Source of the DNA: Tragulus kanchil
Lineage: Eukaryota; Chordata; Mammalia; Artiodactyla; Tragulidae
NCBI GenBank assembly: GCA_022376925.1
Contig: JAIOJX010000030.1
Coordinates: 168,031,084-168,095,083 of the forward strand
Direction: 5' to 3'
DNA length: 64,000 nt
The stretch's first letter is position 1; each line of letters opens with the position of its first letter. Under the pieces are notes generated by a model. It saw only the letters and a program-made list of their open reading frames with translations, had not been told where the DNA came from and did no database searches. Both the position numbers and the translations under genes were made by a program. Positions 1 to 10,950 of this stretch are shown here, piece after piece.

Positions 1-1941
1 ACTGGGATCACCCGCGCCCCCGCCCAACACGGGATTGCGTGCGTGCCGAGGGCCCCCGCCCAACCCGGGACGACGCGTGCCGCGCCCCCTGCCCTATGGA
101 CTGGGATCAGCCAGTCATCCCCGCCAGCAGCTGAGCTTGCAGACCGGTGCCATAAGGGAAAGGCTACATCATCTAGACAACACCATCGAGAGCAGACTGG
201 CTTCCACCAGACAGATGAAAGGATAAAAACCAGGGACAGTACTTAGATTTTTTGTTTACCTGTTGCGGACGGTTCTGTTTATTCGTTTGATCGGTCAGGT
301 TTGGTTTGTCTGTTTTTGTTTTTTTTTCCTCTCTTTTTCTTTTGTCTCTTCTTATTAAGTTTCTCTTCTCTTTTTAATTTTTAATTTCTTTTTTTTATTT
401 TTAATTATTAATTTTTTAATTTTAATTCTTGAAACTTCTAATTTTCTTTCCTCTTTCCCACTGCTTCTTCCTTCTATGTTTTAAATCTAAAACTTTCTCC
501 TATCTACCACTATCCTCTAGATAAATATTTCCTACCTTCCTGTCTCCACTATTCTCTTCCAGCTGCACTAAACAATACAACACACTAATCTTGGCTACAT
601 AACTCTATAAAATCCTTCCAAGATGAATCTATTCCTTCTCATTACCCATACACTCTCCACCTCCTCACCCTCAACACATGTCTTAGTTAAAAATTGCCTT
701 CAATGAAATAGTCCAAGCCAGGACCTTGCTTAGGATCTATTTTTCCAGGCACTATTTTAATTAATTCAGAGCTTAACGGGCAAGTACCATCTTTGATTGC
801 GTCGTTTGCCAGAAAAATTTCCTATGCTTTATCTCTGTAACAGGGACTGGCTGAAGAAGTCGCCCACAGATTCTGACCAGGGACCGGGCTCGAGCCAGAA
901 AATTTGGGACTTGGACACGTAACTGGCAGAGCGCGCGCGCAAGTGGCGGAGGAGCCCGTGCACCCCCATAGCTACACCTGCAGCGGAGGAAGCTGGGAGA
1001 AGAGCAGGTATTGGAGGCTACCAGCAGGTACACGGCAGAGCCAGGGCGCCCCTGTCCAACATGGAATTGCGCGCGCGCCACGGCCCCCCGCCCGACGGAC
1101 TGGGATCACCCGCGCCCCCGCCCAACACGGGATTGCGTGCGTGCCGAGGGCCCCCGCCCAACCCGGGACGACGCGTGCCGCGCCCCCTGCCCTATGGACT
1201 GGGATCAGCCAGTCATCCCCGCCAGCAGCTGAGCTTGCAGACCGGTGCCATAAGGGAAAGGCTACATCATCTAGACAACACCATCGAGAGCAGACTGGCT
1301 TCCACCAGACAGATGAAAGGATAAAAACCAGGGACAGTACTTAGATTTTTTGTTTACCTGTTGCGGACGGTTCTGTTTATTCGTTTGATCGGTCAGGTTT
1401 GGTTTGTCTGTTTTTGTTTTTTTTTCCTCTCTTTTTCTTTTGTCTCTTCTTATTAAGTTTCTCTTCTCTTTTTAATTTTTAATTTCTTTTTTTTATTTTT
1501 AATTATTAATTTTTTTTAATTTTAATTCTTGGAAACTTCTAATTTTCTTTCCTCTTTCCCACTGCTTCTTCCTTCTATGTTTTAAATCTAAAACTTTCTC
1601 CTATCTACCACTATCCTCTAGATAAATATTTCCTACCTTCCTGTCTCCACTATTCTCTTCCAGCTGCACTAAACAATACAACACACTAATCTTGGCTACA
1701 TAACTCTATAAAATCCTTCCAAGATGAATCTATTCCTTCTCATTACCCATACACTCTCCACCTCCTCACCCTCAACACATGTCTTAGTTAAAAATTGCCT
1801 TCAATGAAATAGTCCAAGCCAGGACCTTGCTTAGGATCTATTTTTCCAGGCACTATTTTAATTAATTCAGAGCTTAACGGGCAAGTACCATCTTTGATTG
1901 CGTCGTTTGCCAGAAAAATTTCCTATGCTTTATCTCTGTAA
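1..1941. repeat. Direct duplication 1 (L1 5' UTR)
   Basis: Bases 1-840 match 1099-1941. The join is near 841, so 841-1098 should match sequence just upstream of the window. The copies differ only in T-run length and a base or two (around 410-430 against 1510-1530). Confidence 0.88.
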
Positions 1942-2396
1942 GACTGGTTAGATGCGGTTATTGCTGTGTATGTATGTATATCTTATGACTATGTTAGAAA
2001 ACATCTGCATGCTTTTATGACTGTCACTCACCAGGGACACACCTCTTGCTCCTCAGATGCTAATATTTGAATTAATATCACAGAACACCATAGCAAACCA
2101 GACATAGAGCCTACACCCCCTGACCAATCATCAAACCAAGGATCCTCGGAGTAGAAGCCCTGATTCCACGATCCCACACTATCAAAGAACATACAACACT
2201 AGAGATTGTTCACCTGTAAACAAGACCTAACACCACCCAAGACACAAACCATTGAACCCTTCCAGAAGGACAGAAACCCAAAGGAAGGGATAATTCAACC
2301 AAGAAGCCTGGTGGGGAAAAGAACTCCGTACACACAGACACCCACAAAGAAACAAAGACTAACCTAATAATGAAATGACAGAGAAACACTGCACAA
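1..2396 (+). promoter_or_regulatory. L1 5' UTR (internal promoter region), partly duplicated
   Basis: Before ORF1 lies a CpG-rich segment (1-150 and again about 930-1250), then a T-rich stretch (about 245-480 and 1345-1580) and an A-rich leader (2040-2396). L1 5' UTRs normally carry the internal RNA polymerase II promoter. Assignment rests on position and composition; I see no specific factor site I would defend. The doubled CpG-rich block could be mistaken for L1 promoter monomers, but the unit fits the window-wide duplication. Confidence 0.7.
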
Positions 2397-3265
2397 ATGA
2401 AGGACCAAGCTAGAGAATTACAGCTTCAAATGACAGAGGAGGAGATAGACAAATTATCTGAAAGAGAATTCAGAAAAACTATACTAATGAGGATGCAAAA
2501 CACCGAAAACAGAATATTAGAGGAAATTAGTGCATTGAGAAAAGACATGCAGGAAATGAAAAATAAGCAAAGAGAGACCACCAAGTCAATTGCTGAACTC
2601 AAAAATACTATAGAAGGCCTCAACAGTAGAGTATCGGAGGCTGAAGAACGGGTAAGTGAGCTGGACGATAGAATGGTTGAGGTAAATACTGAGGAACAGA
2701 ACAAAGCCGAAAGAATTAAAAGAACTGAGAATAGCCTTAGAGACCTATGGGACAATATCAAACGCACCAACATTAGAATTGAAGGAGTTCCAGAGGAAGA
2801 AGAGGGGAAGAAGGGTTACGAAAAAAATTCTTGAAGAGGTTATAGTGGAAAACTTTCCCAGCATGGGAAAGGAAATAGTCACATCAAGTCCAAGAAGCAC
2901 AAAGAGTTTCATACAGGATAAATCCCAGAAGAAATACACCAAGGCACATGCTAATCAAACTAATGCAGACTAAATATAAAGACAGATTACTAAAAGCAGC
3001 TAGAAGCAAACAACAAACAACATATAAAGGAAACCCCAAACGTCTAACTGCGGATCTCTCAACAGAAACTCTGCAGGCCAAAAGAGAATGGCAGGACGCA
3101 TTTAAACGGCTAAAAGAGAATAACCTCCAACCAAGAATTCTCGACCCAGCAAGAATCTCACTCAGAATTGATGGAGAAGTCAAAAGCTTCTCAGACAGAC
3201 AAAAACTAAAAGAATTCTGTACCACAAAACCAGCCCTACAACAGGTGTTAAAGGGCCTGATATAG
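2397..3265 (+). pseudogene. L1 ORF1 (RNA-binding chaperone) with frameshifts, first copy
   Basis: L1 ORF1 proteins are trimeric nucleic-acid-binding chaperones that coat L1 RNA. The first 145 codons (2397-2834) give a long charged coiled coil with heptad-like spacing, then the start of the RRM region (motif NIRIEGVPEEEE). One extra base in the A run near 2820 throws it out of frame. It continues in a second frame through VENFPSMGKEI and in a third frame from about 2948 with the C-terminal domain (ETLQAKREWQDAF), ending at the stop 3263-3265. Both copies share the two frameshifts, so they predate the duplication or are shared consensus errors. Confidence 0.9.
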
Positions 3266-3460
3266 CCAATAAATACAAGAGAAGAAGAAGTCCTACAAAT
3301 CAAACCCCAAACTAAATCTCAGAAAAAAAAAAGACAGAAACCCAAAGGAAGGGATAATTCAACCAAGAAGCCTGGTGGGGAAAAGAACTCCGTACACACA
3401 GACACCCACAAAGAAACAAAGACTAACCTAATAATGAAATGACAGAGAAACACTGCACAA

Positions 3461-4329
3461 ATGAAGGACCAAGCTAGAGAATTACAGCTTCAAATGACAG
3501 AGGAGGAGATAGACAAATTATCTGAAAGAGAATTCAGAAAAACTATACTAATGAGGATGCAAAACACCGAAAACAGAATATTAGAGGAAATTAGTGCATT
3601 GAGAAAAGACATGCAGGAAATGAAAAATAAGCAAAGAGAGACCACCAAGTCAATTGCTGAACTCAAAAATACTATAGAAGGCCTCAACAGTAGAGTATCG
3701 GAGGCTGAAGAACGGGTAAGTGAGCTGGACGATAGAATGGTTGAGGTAAATACTGAGGAACAGAACAAAGCCGAAAGAATTAAAAGAACTGAGAATAGCC
3801 TTAGAGACCTATGGGACAATATCAAACGCACCAACATTAGAATTGAAGGAGTTCCAGAGGAAGAAGAGGGGAAGAAGGGTTACGAAAAAAATTCTTGAAG
3901 AGGTTATAGTGGAAAACTTTCCCAGCATGGGAAAGGAAATAGTCACATCAAGTCCAAGAAGCACAAAGAGTTTCATACAGGATAAATCCCAGAAGAAATA
4001 CACCAAGGCACATGCTAATCAAACTAATGCAGACTAAATATAAAGACAGATTACTAAAAGCAGCTAGAAGCAAACAACAAACAACATATAAAGGAAACCC
4101 CAAACGTCTAACTGCGGATCTCTCAACAGAAACTCTGCAGGCCAAAAGAGAATGGCAGGACGCATTTAAACGGCTAAAAGAGAATAACCTCCAACCAAGA
4201 ATTCTCGACCCAGCAAGAATCTCACTCAGAATTGATGGAGAAGTCAAAAGCTTCTCAGACAGACAAAAACTAAAAGAATTCTGTACCACAAAACCAGCCC
4301 TACAACAGGTGTTAAAGGGCCTGATATAG
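3461..4329 (+). pseudogene. L1 ORF1 with frameshifts, second copy
   Basis: This is identical in layout and frameshifts to the copy 1064 bases upstream. It is the copy that leads directly into ORF2, 57 bases after its stop, so it is probably the positionally correct one and the upstream copy the redundant overlap. Confidence 0.9.
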
Positions 4330-4386
4330 CCAATAAATACAAGAGAAGAAGAAGTCCTACAAATCAAACCCCAAACTTCTAAGAAG

Positions 4387-5427
4387 ATGACAATAGGAAC
4401 ATTTGTATCAATAATTACTTTGAATGTAAATGGATTAAATGCTCCAACCAAATGACACAGGTTGGCTGAATGGATCAAGAAACATGACCCACATATATGC
4501 TGTTTACAAGAGACCCACTTCAGACCTAGAGACACCCATAGACTGAAAGTGAGAGGCTAGAAAAAGATATTCCATGCAAATGGAAATCAAAAGAAAGCTG
4601 GGGTAGCAATCCTAATATCAGACAAAATAGATTTAAAAGTAAAGAAGATTCGAAGAGACAAGGCAGGTCACTACATCATGATTAAGGGATCCATCCAAGG
4701 GTAAGACATAACACTCATGAATATCTATGCACCCAACACAGGGGCACCTCAATACATAAGACAGATACTTTCAGATTTAAAAGAAGAAATCAATAATAAC
4801 ACAATAATAGTAGGAGACTTTAACACTCCTCTCACACCAATGGATAAATCATCCAAACAAAAAATTAATAAAGAAACACAAGCCTTAAATGCCACACTAG
4901 AAAAGATGGACCTCATCGATATCTTTAGGACGTTCCATCCAAAAGCAGAAGAATACACTTTCTTCTCAAGTGCTCACGGAACATTCTCCAGGATAGACCA
5001 CATCTTAGGCCACAAATCTAACCTCAGTCAATTCAAGAAAACTGAAATTATATCAGCCATCTTCTCGGACCACAATGCAATGAGACTAGAGATCAACTAC
5101 AGGAAAAAAACCACTAAAAACACAAACACATGGAGACTAAACAACACATACCTAAAAAACAGACTGATTACCGAGCAAATCAAAGGAGAAATTTAAAAAT
5201 TCCTAGAAGAAAATGACAATGAACACATGACAGTGCAAAACCTATGGGATACTGCAAAAGCAGTTCTAAGAGAGAAGTTTATAGCAATACAATTCTACCT
5301 CAAGAAACTAGAAAAATCTCACAGACGACCTAACCCTACACTTAAAACAACTGGAGAAAGAAGAACAAAAACAGCCCAAAGTCAGCAGAAGAAGAGAAAT
5401 CATAAAGATCAGAGCAGAAATAAATGA
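4387..5427 (+). pseudogene. L1 ORF2, endonuclease domain, with in-frame stops
   Basis: The ATG at 4387 opens a typical L1 ORF2 start (TLNVNGLNAP), and the apurinic-like endonuclease motifs follow (QETHF; NIYAPNTGAP; VGDFNTP; RIDHILG; FSDHNAMRLEI). In-frame stops lie at 4453, 4558, 4702 and 5194. The frame continues as linker sequence to 5427. A further frameshift between about 5300 and 5400 moves the reading to the frame that carries the reverse transcriptase. The element could not make active ORF2 protein. Confidence 0.92.
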
Positions 5428-6259
5428 AAAAGAAACGAAAGAAGCAATAGTAAAGATAAATAAAACAAAAAGCTGGTTCTTCGAAAAGGTAAATAAAATC
5501 GACAAACCATTGGCCAGACTCATCAAGAAAAAAAGAGAGAAGAACCAGATCGATAAAATCAAAACTGAAACAGGAGAGATTATAACAGATAATGCAGAAA
5601 TCCAAAGGATTCTAAGAGACTATTATGAGCAACTCTATGGCAACAATCTGGACAACCTGGAAGAAATGGACAGTTTCTTAGAGACGATTAATCTCTCAAG
5701 ACTCAACCAGGAAGAAACAGAAACTATGAACAACCCAATCAGAAGTTCAGAAATCGACTTTGTGATCAAAAATCTACCGAAAATTAAAAGTCCAGGGCCA
5801 GATGGCTTCACAGGTGAATTCTACCAAGCATTTAAAGAAGAGCTAATGCCTGTCCTTCTAAAACTCTTCCAAAAAATTGCACAGGAAGGAACACTTCCAA
5901 ACACATTCTACGAGGTCATCACCCTGATACCAAAGCCAGGCAAAGACATCACAAAAAAAGAAAATTATAGGTCAATTTCACTGATGAATTTAGATGCCAA
6001 AATCCACAACAAAATCCTAGCAAACAGAATTCAACAACACATCAAAAAGCTCATTCATCATGATCAAGTTGGGTTCATCTCAGGCATGCAAGGATTCTTC
6101 AATATCCGCAAATCAATCAATGTGATACACCATATCAACAAATTGAGAGACAAAAATCACATGATCATCTCAATAGATGCAGAAAAAGCCTTCGACAAAG
6201 TACAGCATCCATTTATGATAAAACTCTTCAAAAATCGGCAAAGAAGGAAATTATCTTAA
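5395..6259 (+). pseudogene. L1 ORF2, reverse transcriptase N-terminal part, first copy
   Basis: An open frame (ATG at 5510, 249 codons, stop 6259) covers the pre-RT region and the first RT blocks, with typical phrases [35 protein letters not shown] and the first catalytic region [17 protein letters not shown]. The frame ends because of small indels near 6222-6250 that the second copy lacks. The upper and lower halves of RT are therefore in different frames here. Confidence 0.9.
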
Positions 6260-7674
6260 CATAGTGAAAGCCATATATGAGAAGCCCACAGCGAACATTA
6301 TCCTCAATGGTGAAAAACTCAAAGCATTCCCTCTAAGATCAGGAACAAGACAAGGGTGTCCACTTTCACCACTACTATTCAACATAGTCCTGGAAGTTCT
6401 AGCAACGACAATAAGAGAAGAGAAAGAAATCAAAGGAATCCAGATTGGAAAGGAAGAAGTCAAACTCTTTCTATTTGCAGATGACATGATATTATACATA
6501 GAAAATTCCAAAGACACTATTACAAAACTACTAGAAATCATAAAGATCAGAGCAGAAATAAATGAAAAAGAAACGAAAGAAGCAATAGTAAAGATAAATA
6601 AAACAAAAAGCTGGTTCTTCGAAAAGGTAAATAAAATCGACAAACCATTGGCCAGACTCATCAAGAAAAAAAGAGAGAAGAACCAGATCGATAAAATCAA
6701 AACTGAAACAGGAGAGATTATAACAGATAATGCAGAAATCCAAAGGATTCTAAGAGACTATTATGAGCAACTCTATGGCAACAATCTGGACAACCTGGAA
6801 GAAATGGACAGTTTCTTAGAGACGATTAATCTCTCAAGACTCAACCAGGAAGAAACAGAAACTATGAACAACCCAATCAGAAGTTCAGAAATCGACTTTG
6901 TGATCAAAAATCTACCGAAAATTAAAAGTCCAGGGCCAGATGGCTTCACAGGTGAATTCTACCAAGCATTTAAAGAAGAGCTAATGCCTGTCCTTCTAAA
7001 ACTCTTCCAAAAAATTGCACAGGAAGGAACACTTCCAAACACATTCTACGAGGTCATCACCCTGATACCAAAGCCAGGCAAAGACATCACAAAAAAAGAA
7101 AATTATAGGTCAATTTCACTGATGAATTTAGATGCCAAAATCCACAACAAAATCCTAGCAAACAGAATTCAACAACACATCAAAAAGCTCATTCATCATG
7201 ATCAAGTTGGGTTCATCTCAGGCATGCAAGGATTCTTCAATATCCGCAAATCAATCAATGTGATACACCATATCAACAAATTGAGAGACAAAAATCACAT
7301 GATCATCTCAATAGATGCAGAAAAAGCCTTCGACAAAGTACAGCATCCATTTATGATAAAAACTCTTCAAAAAATGGGCATAGAAGGAACTTATCTTAAC
7401 ATAGTGAAAGCCATATATGAGAAGCCCACAGCGAACATTATCCTCAATGGTGAAAAACTCAAAGCATTCCCTCTAAGATCAGGAACAAGACAAGGGTGTC
7501 CACTTTCACCACTACTATTCAACATAGTCCTGGAAGTTCTAGCAACGACAATAAGAGAAGAGAAAGAAATCAAAGGAATCCAGATTGGAAAGGAAGAAGT
7601 CAAACTCTTTCTATTTGCAGATGACATGATATTATACATAGAAAATTCCAAAGACACTATTACAAAACTACTAG
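5395..7674. repeat. Direct duplication 3 (L1 ORF2 reverse transcriptase)
   Basis: Bases 5395-6532 recur at 6533-7674 with an offset of 1138-1140. The join is abrupt, with only an AG shared by the two ends. The copies differ around 6222-6255 against 7361-7395, where the first copy has small indels and substitutions that end its reading frame. Confidence 0.93.
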
Positions 7675-7889
7675 AGTCAATCAGCGAATTCAGCAAAGTC
7701 GCAGGATACAAAATCAATATACAGAAATCACTGGCATTCCTATACACAATGAAAAATCAGAAAACAAAATCAAAGAGGCAATTCCCTTCACATTGCAACC
7801 AAAAGAATCAAATATCTAGGAATAATCCTACCCAAAGAAACAATAGAACTGTACACAGAAAATTACAAGACACTCGTGAGAGACATTAA
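6264..7889 (+). pseudogene. Chimeric 541-codon frame: RT active-site part fused to a second RT copy
   Basis: The frame begins with the lower half of RT ([16 protein letters not shown], then the FADD catalytic motif at residues 71-74). At residue ~90 it crosses the join at 6533, restarts at the pre-RT linker, and runs through a complete RT core to a second FADD (residues 451-454) before leaving the L1 frame near 7760. Two RT active sites in tandem is not an L1 architecture. The join matches the window-wide duplication, so I regard this as an artefact of fragment overlap. Taken alone, 6533-7760 is an ordinary, fairly well preserved L1 RT segment. Confidence 0.85.
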
Positions 7890-8209
7890 AGAAGACTTAA
7901 ACAGATGGAGAGATATTCCATGTTCCTGGGTCAGAAGAATCAATATTGTGAAAATGACCCTACTACCAAATATCATCTACATATTCAATGTGATCCCTGT
8001 CAAACTACCAATGACATTCTTCACAGAACTAGACCAAAGAAGAACACAGTTCATATGGAAACACAAAAGGCCCCAAATAGCCAAAGCAATCCTGAGAAAG
8101 AAGAATGGAGCTGGAGGCATCAGCCTTTCTAACTTCAGCCTATAGTACAAAGCAACAGTCATCAAGACAGTATGGTACTGGCACAAAAAACAAAAAACAT
8201 ATAGACCAT
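7750..8209 (+). pseudogene. L1 ORF2, post-RT (thumb) region, first copy
   Basis: A frameshift near 7750-7790 precedes this part. The frame from 7876 reads [15 protein letters not shown] and [17 protein letters not shown], the conserved L1 segment downstream of RT, and [18 protein letters not shown]. It stops at 8145 and L1 similarity ends at the SINE boundary near 8210. Confidence 0.88.
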
Positions 8210-8434
8210 GGGGCTTCCCTGGTGGTCCAGTGGGTAAGGACACCACCTTGCAGTGCAAGGGGCGCCAGTTCTACCCCTGGCCTGGGAAGATCCCACGTGC
8301 TGCGGAGTGGCTGGACCAATGTGTCCAACTACCGAGCCAGAGCTCTGAAATGCATGCGCCCAGAGCCGGTGCTCTGCAACAACAGAGGCCACCACGATGG
8401 GAGGCCCACACGGGCCAACGAACAAAGATGGATG
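8210..8434 (+). mobile_element. Young CHR-like SINE in L1 ORF2, copy 1, cut at a join
   Basis: It starts with the CHR-type head 'ggcttccctggtggtccagt'. The B-box-like region here reads 'cagttctacccc' instead of the usual GGTTCGATCCC. The body after about base 110 differs from classical CHR-2. It is cut at 8434, where L1 RT sequence restarts. Confidence 0.9.
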
Positions 8435-9340
8435 TCATCTCAATAGATGCAGAAAAAGCCTTCGACAAAGTACAGCATCCATTTATGATAAAGCTCTTCA
8501 AAAATGGGCATAGAAGGAACTTATCTTAACATAGTGAAAGCCATATATGAGAAGCCCACAGCGAACATTATCCTCAATGGTGAAAAACTCAAAGCATTCC
8601 CTCTAAGATCAGGAACAAGACAAGGGTGTCCACTTTCACCACTACTATTCAACATAGTCCTGGAAGTTCTAGCAACGACAATAAGAGAAGAGAAAGAAAT
8701 CAAAGGAATCCAGATTGGAAAGGAAGAAGTCAAACTCTTTCTATTTGCAGATGACATGATATTATACATAGAAAATTCCAAAGACACTATTACAAAACTA
8801 CTAGAGTCAATCAGCGAATTCAGCAAAGTCGCAGGATACAAAATCAATATACAGAAATCACTGGCATTCCTATACACAATGAAAAATCAGAAAACAAAAT
8901 CAAAGAGGCAATTCCCTTCACATTGCAACCAAAAGAATCAAATATCTAGGAATAATCCTACCCAAAGAAACAATAGAACTGTACACAGAAAATTACAAGA
9001 CACTCGTGAGAGACATTAAAGAAGACTTAAACAGATGGAGAGATATTCCATGTTCCTGGGTCAGAAGAATCAATATTGTGAAAATGACCCTACTACCAAA
9101 TATCATCTACATATTCAATGTGATCCCTGTCAAACTACCAATGACATTCTTCACAGAACTAGACCAAAGAAGAACACAGTTCATATGGAAACACAAAAGG
9201 CCCCAAATAGCCAAAGCAATCCTGAGAAAGAAGAATGGAGCTGGAGGCATCAGCCTTTCTAACTTCAGCCTATAGTACAAAGCAACAGTCATCAAGACAG
9301 TATGGTACTGGCACAAAAAACAAAAAACATATAGACCATG
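8435..9340 (+). pseudogene. L1 ORF2, RT C-terminal and thumb region, second copy
   Basis: This repeats 7303-8209 by duplication 4. It starts mid-RT at the [10 protein letters not shown] region, carries the FADD motif, and ends at the same SINE boundary (9340). The frame from 8504 (171 codons) is the cleanest version of this RT half in the window. Confidence 0.88.
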
Positions 9341-9650
9341 GGGCTTCCCTGGTGGTCCAGTGGGTAAGGACACCACCTTGCAGTGCAAGGGGCGCCAGTT
9401 CTACCCCTGGCCTGGGAAGATCCCACGTGCCGCGGAGTGGCTGGACCAATGTGTCCAATTACCGAGCCGGAGCTCTGGAGCACGTGCACCCAGGACCGGT
9501 GCTCTGCAACAACAGAGGCCACCACGATGGGAGGCCCACACAGGCCAAGGAACAAAGATGGATGAAAATACACAAATGAAAGACCAATAGAAGTAGCCCA
9601 CCTGCTCCCCTCCCTCCCCACCCCACCAAAAATAAATAAATAAATAAATG
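9341..9650 (+). mobile_element. Young CHR-like SINE in L1 ORF2, copy 2, full length
   Basis: This is the complete element, about 310 bases, ending in (AAAT)n at 9629-9650. It differs from copy 1 at about 13 positions, all in the distal 130 bases of the shared part. No target-site duplication is evident, and ~190 bases of L1 are missing at the insertion point. Confidence 0.9.
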
Positions 9651-10600
9651 TCTAAAAAATAAATGGATTAAAGACCTAAATGGAAGACCAGAAACCCTAA
9701 AACTCTTAGAGAAGAATATAGGCAAAACCCTCAAGGACATAAATCAAAGCAAGATCTTCCATGATCCACTGACTAGAATAGCAGAACTGAAACCAAAAAT
9801 TAACATGTGGGACCTAATGAAACTTCAAAGCTTTTGTACAGCAAAAGAAGCTACAATAAAGCCAAACAGACAACCCACAGAATGGGAGAAAATCACAGCA
9901 AATGAAACAACAGACAAAGAAGTAATCTCCAAAATCTACAAGCAACTCAGACAACTCAGCACCGGAAAAATGAACAACCCAATCAAAAAATGGGAAGAGG
10001 ACCTAAACAGACACCTCTCCAAAGAGAACATACCAGATGGTCAAAAAACACATGAAATGATGCTCAACTTCGCTTATTATTAGAGAAATGCAAGTCAAAA
10101 CTATAATGAGATATCAACTCATACCCATCAGAATGGCCATCATCAACAAATGGACTGACAATACATGCTGGAGAGGGTGCGGAGAAAAGGGAACACTCTT
10201 GCATTGCTGGTGGGAATGTCAATTGATACAGCCTCTGTGGAAGACAGTATGGAGATTTCTTAAAAAACTAAAACTAGAAGCACCATACGACCCAGCAATC
10301 CCACTCTTAGGCTTATACCCTGATGAAATCAAAACTGAAAGAAGTACCTGTACCCCAATGTTCATTGCAGCTCTCTATACAATAGCTAGAACATGGAAGC
10401 AACCAAGCTGCCCATTGACGAATGAATGGATAGAAAAACTCTGGTACATATATACAATGAAGTACTTCTCAGCAGTAAAAAGAAATGAAGAAGAATCAGC
10501 CCTAATGAGGTGGATGGATCTAGAACCTATCATAGAAAGTGAAATCAGTCAAAAAGAGAAGGCCAAGTACAATATACTAACACATACATATGGAATCTAG
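9651..10600 (+). pseudogene. L1 ORF2 C-terminal part, with stops
   Basis: L1 resumes after the SINE at 'aaatggattaaagacc'. Two open pieces (9805-10083 and 10088-10600) cover the C-terminal domain, including the cysteine-rich zinc-knuckle-like region ([18 protein letters not shown]) and the conserved [10 protein letters not shown] phrase. The natural ORF2 stop is TAG at 10598-10600. About 190 bases of L1 expected between 8209/9340 and 9651 are missing. Confidence 0.9.
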
Positions 10601-10950
10601 TGGGATGGTGATGATGGCACATACAGTGAAGCGATGGAGAAACAGACATGGACAGTGGACATATGGACATTGAGGGGAATGAACAGTGGGTGGGAGGTGT
10701 AAAGGAAGTAGCATGAAGGCCTGTACTATCATATGTGAAGAAAATAGCTCTAGTCATCGCTCTGTGAAAAAAGGGGATCCTGCAGGGGTGCTGTGTGCCG
10801 GTCTGGAGGGGTGGGATGGAGGGGGATATGCATATGACTAATCTGGGAACATACATATCTGTAAACAACAAAACTCTGTAAAACTTAAAAGTAAAATAAA
10901 AGTTTTTTTAAAAAAAGTAAAATAAAAGTTTAAAAAAAAACAAAAACAAA
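10601..10950 (+). mobile_element. L1 3' UTR and A-rich tail, first copy
   Basis: The sequence directly follows the ORF2 stop and ends in an AATAAA-like and poly-A rich stretch (10880-10950). Position and the abrupt return to older L1 sequence mark the 3' end of the young element. Confidence 0.8.

Larger units (their letters stand above)
2269..4377. repeat. Direct duplication 2 (L1 ORF1)
   Basis: Bases 2269-3313 recur at 3333-4377 with an offset of 1064. A 19-base A-rich spacer (3314-3332) lies between them and matches neither flank. Both copies share the same ORF1 frameshifts. Confidence 0.93.
7303..9564. repeat. Direct duplication 4 (L1 ORF2 plus SINE)
   Basis: Bases 7303-8434 recur at 8435-9564, offset about 1130. 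The first copy is cut inside a SINE at 8434. The L1 part is essentially identical but the SINE parts differ at about 13 positions. Confidence 0.93.
1..10950 (+). mobile_element. Relatively young L1 retrotransposon, decayed, with internal duplications
   Basis: The order is a GC-rich 5' UTR (start outside the window), ORF1, a short inter-ORF gap, ORF2 with endonuclease and reverse transcriptase, a 3' UTR and an A-rich end near 10880-10950. Four of the window's duplications (1-4) inflate it. With duplications 3 and 4 and the inserted SINE removed, ORF2 is about 3.63 kb, close to the ~3.83 kb of a full L1 ORF2. Stops and frameshifts in both ORFs make it inactive. It is inserted into an older L1 (10951 onward). 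Confidence 0.9.

Noticed and set aside
1..1941. Tandem L1 promoter monomers in the 5' UTR, as in mouse L1
   Set aside because: The ~1.1 kb spacing equals that of the other 24 duplications, and the repeat extends well past the CpG-rich part.
6264..7889. A novel double reverse transcriptase protein
   Set aside because: It is produced by a fragment join inside L1 ORF2. See the feature entry.
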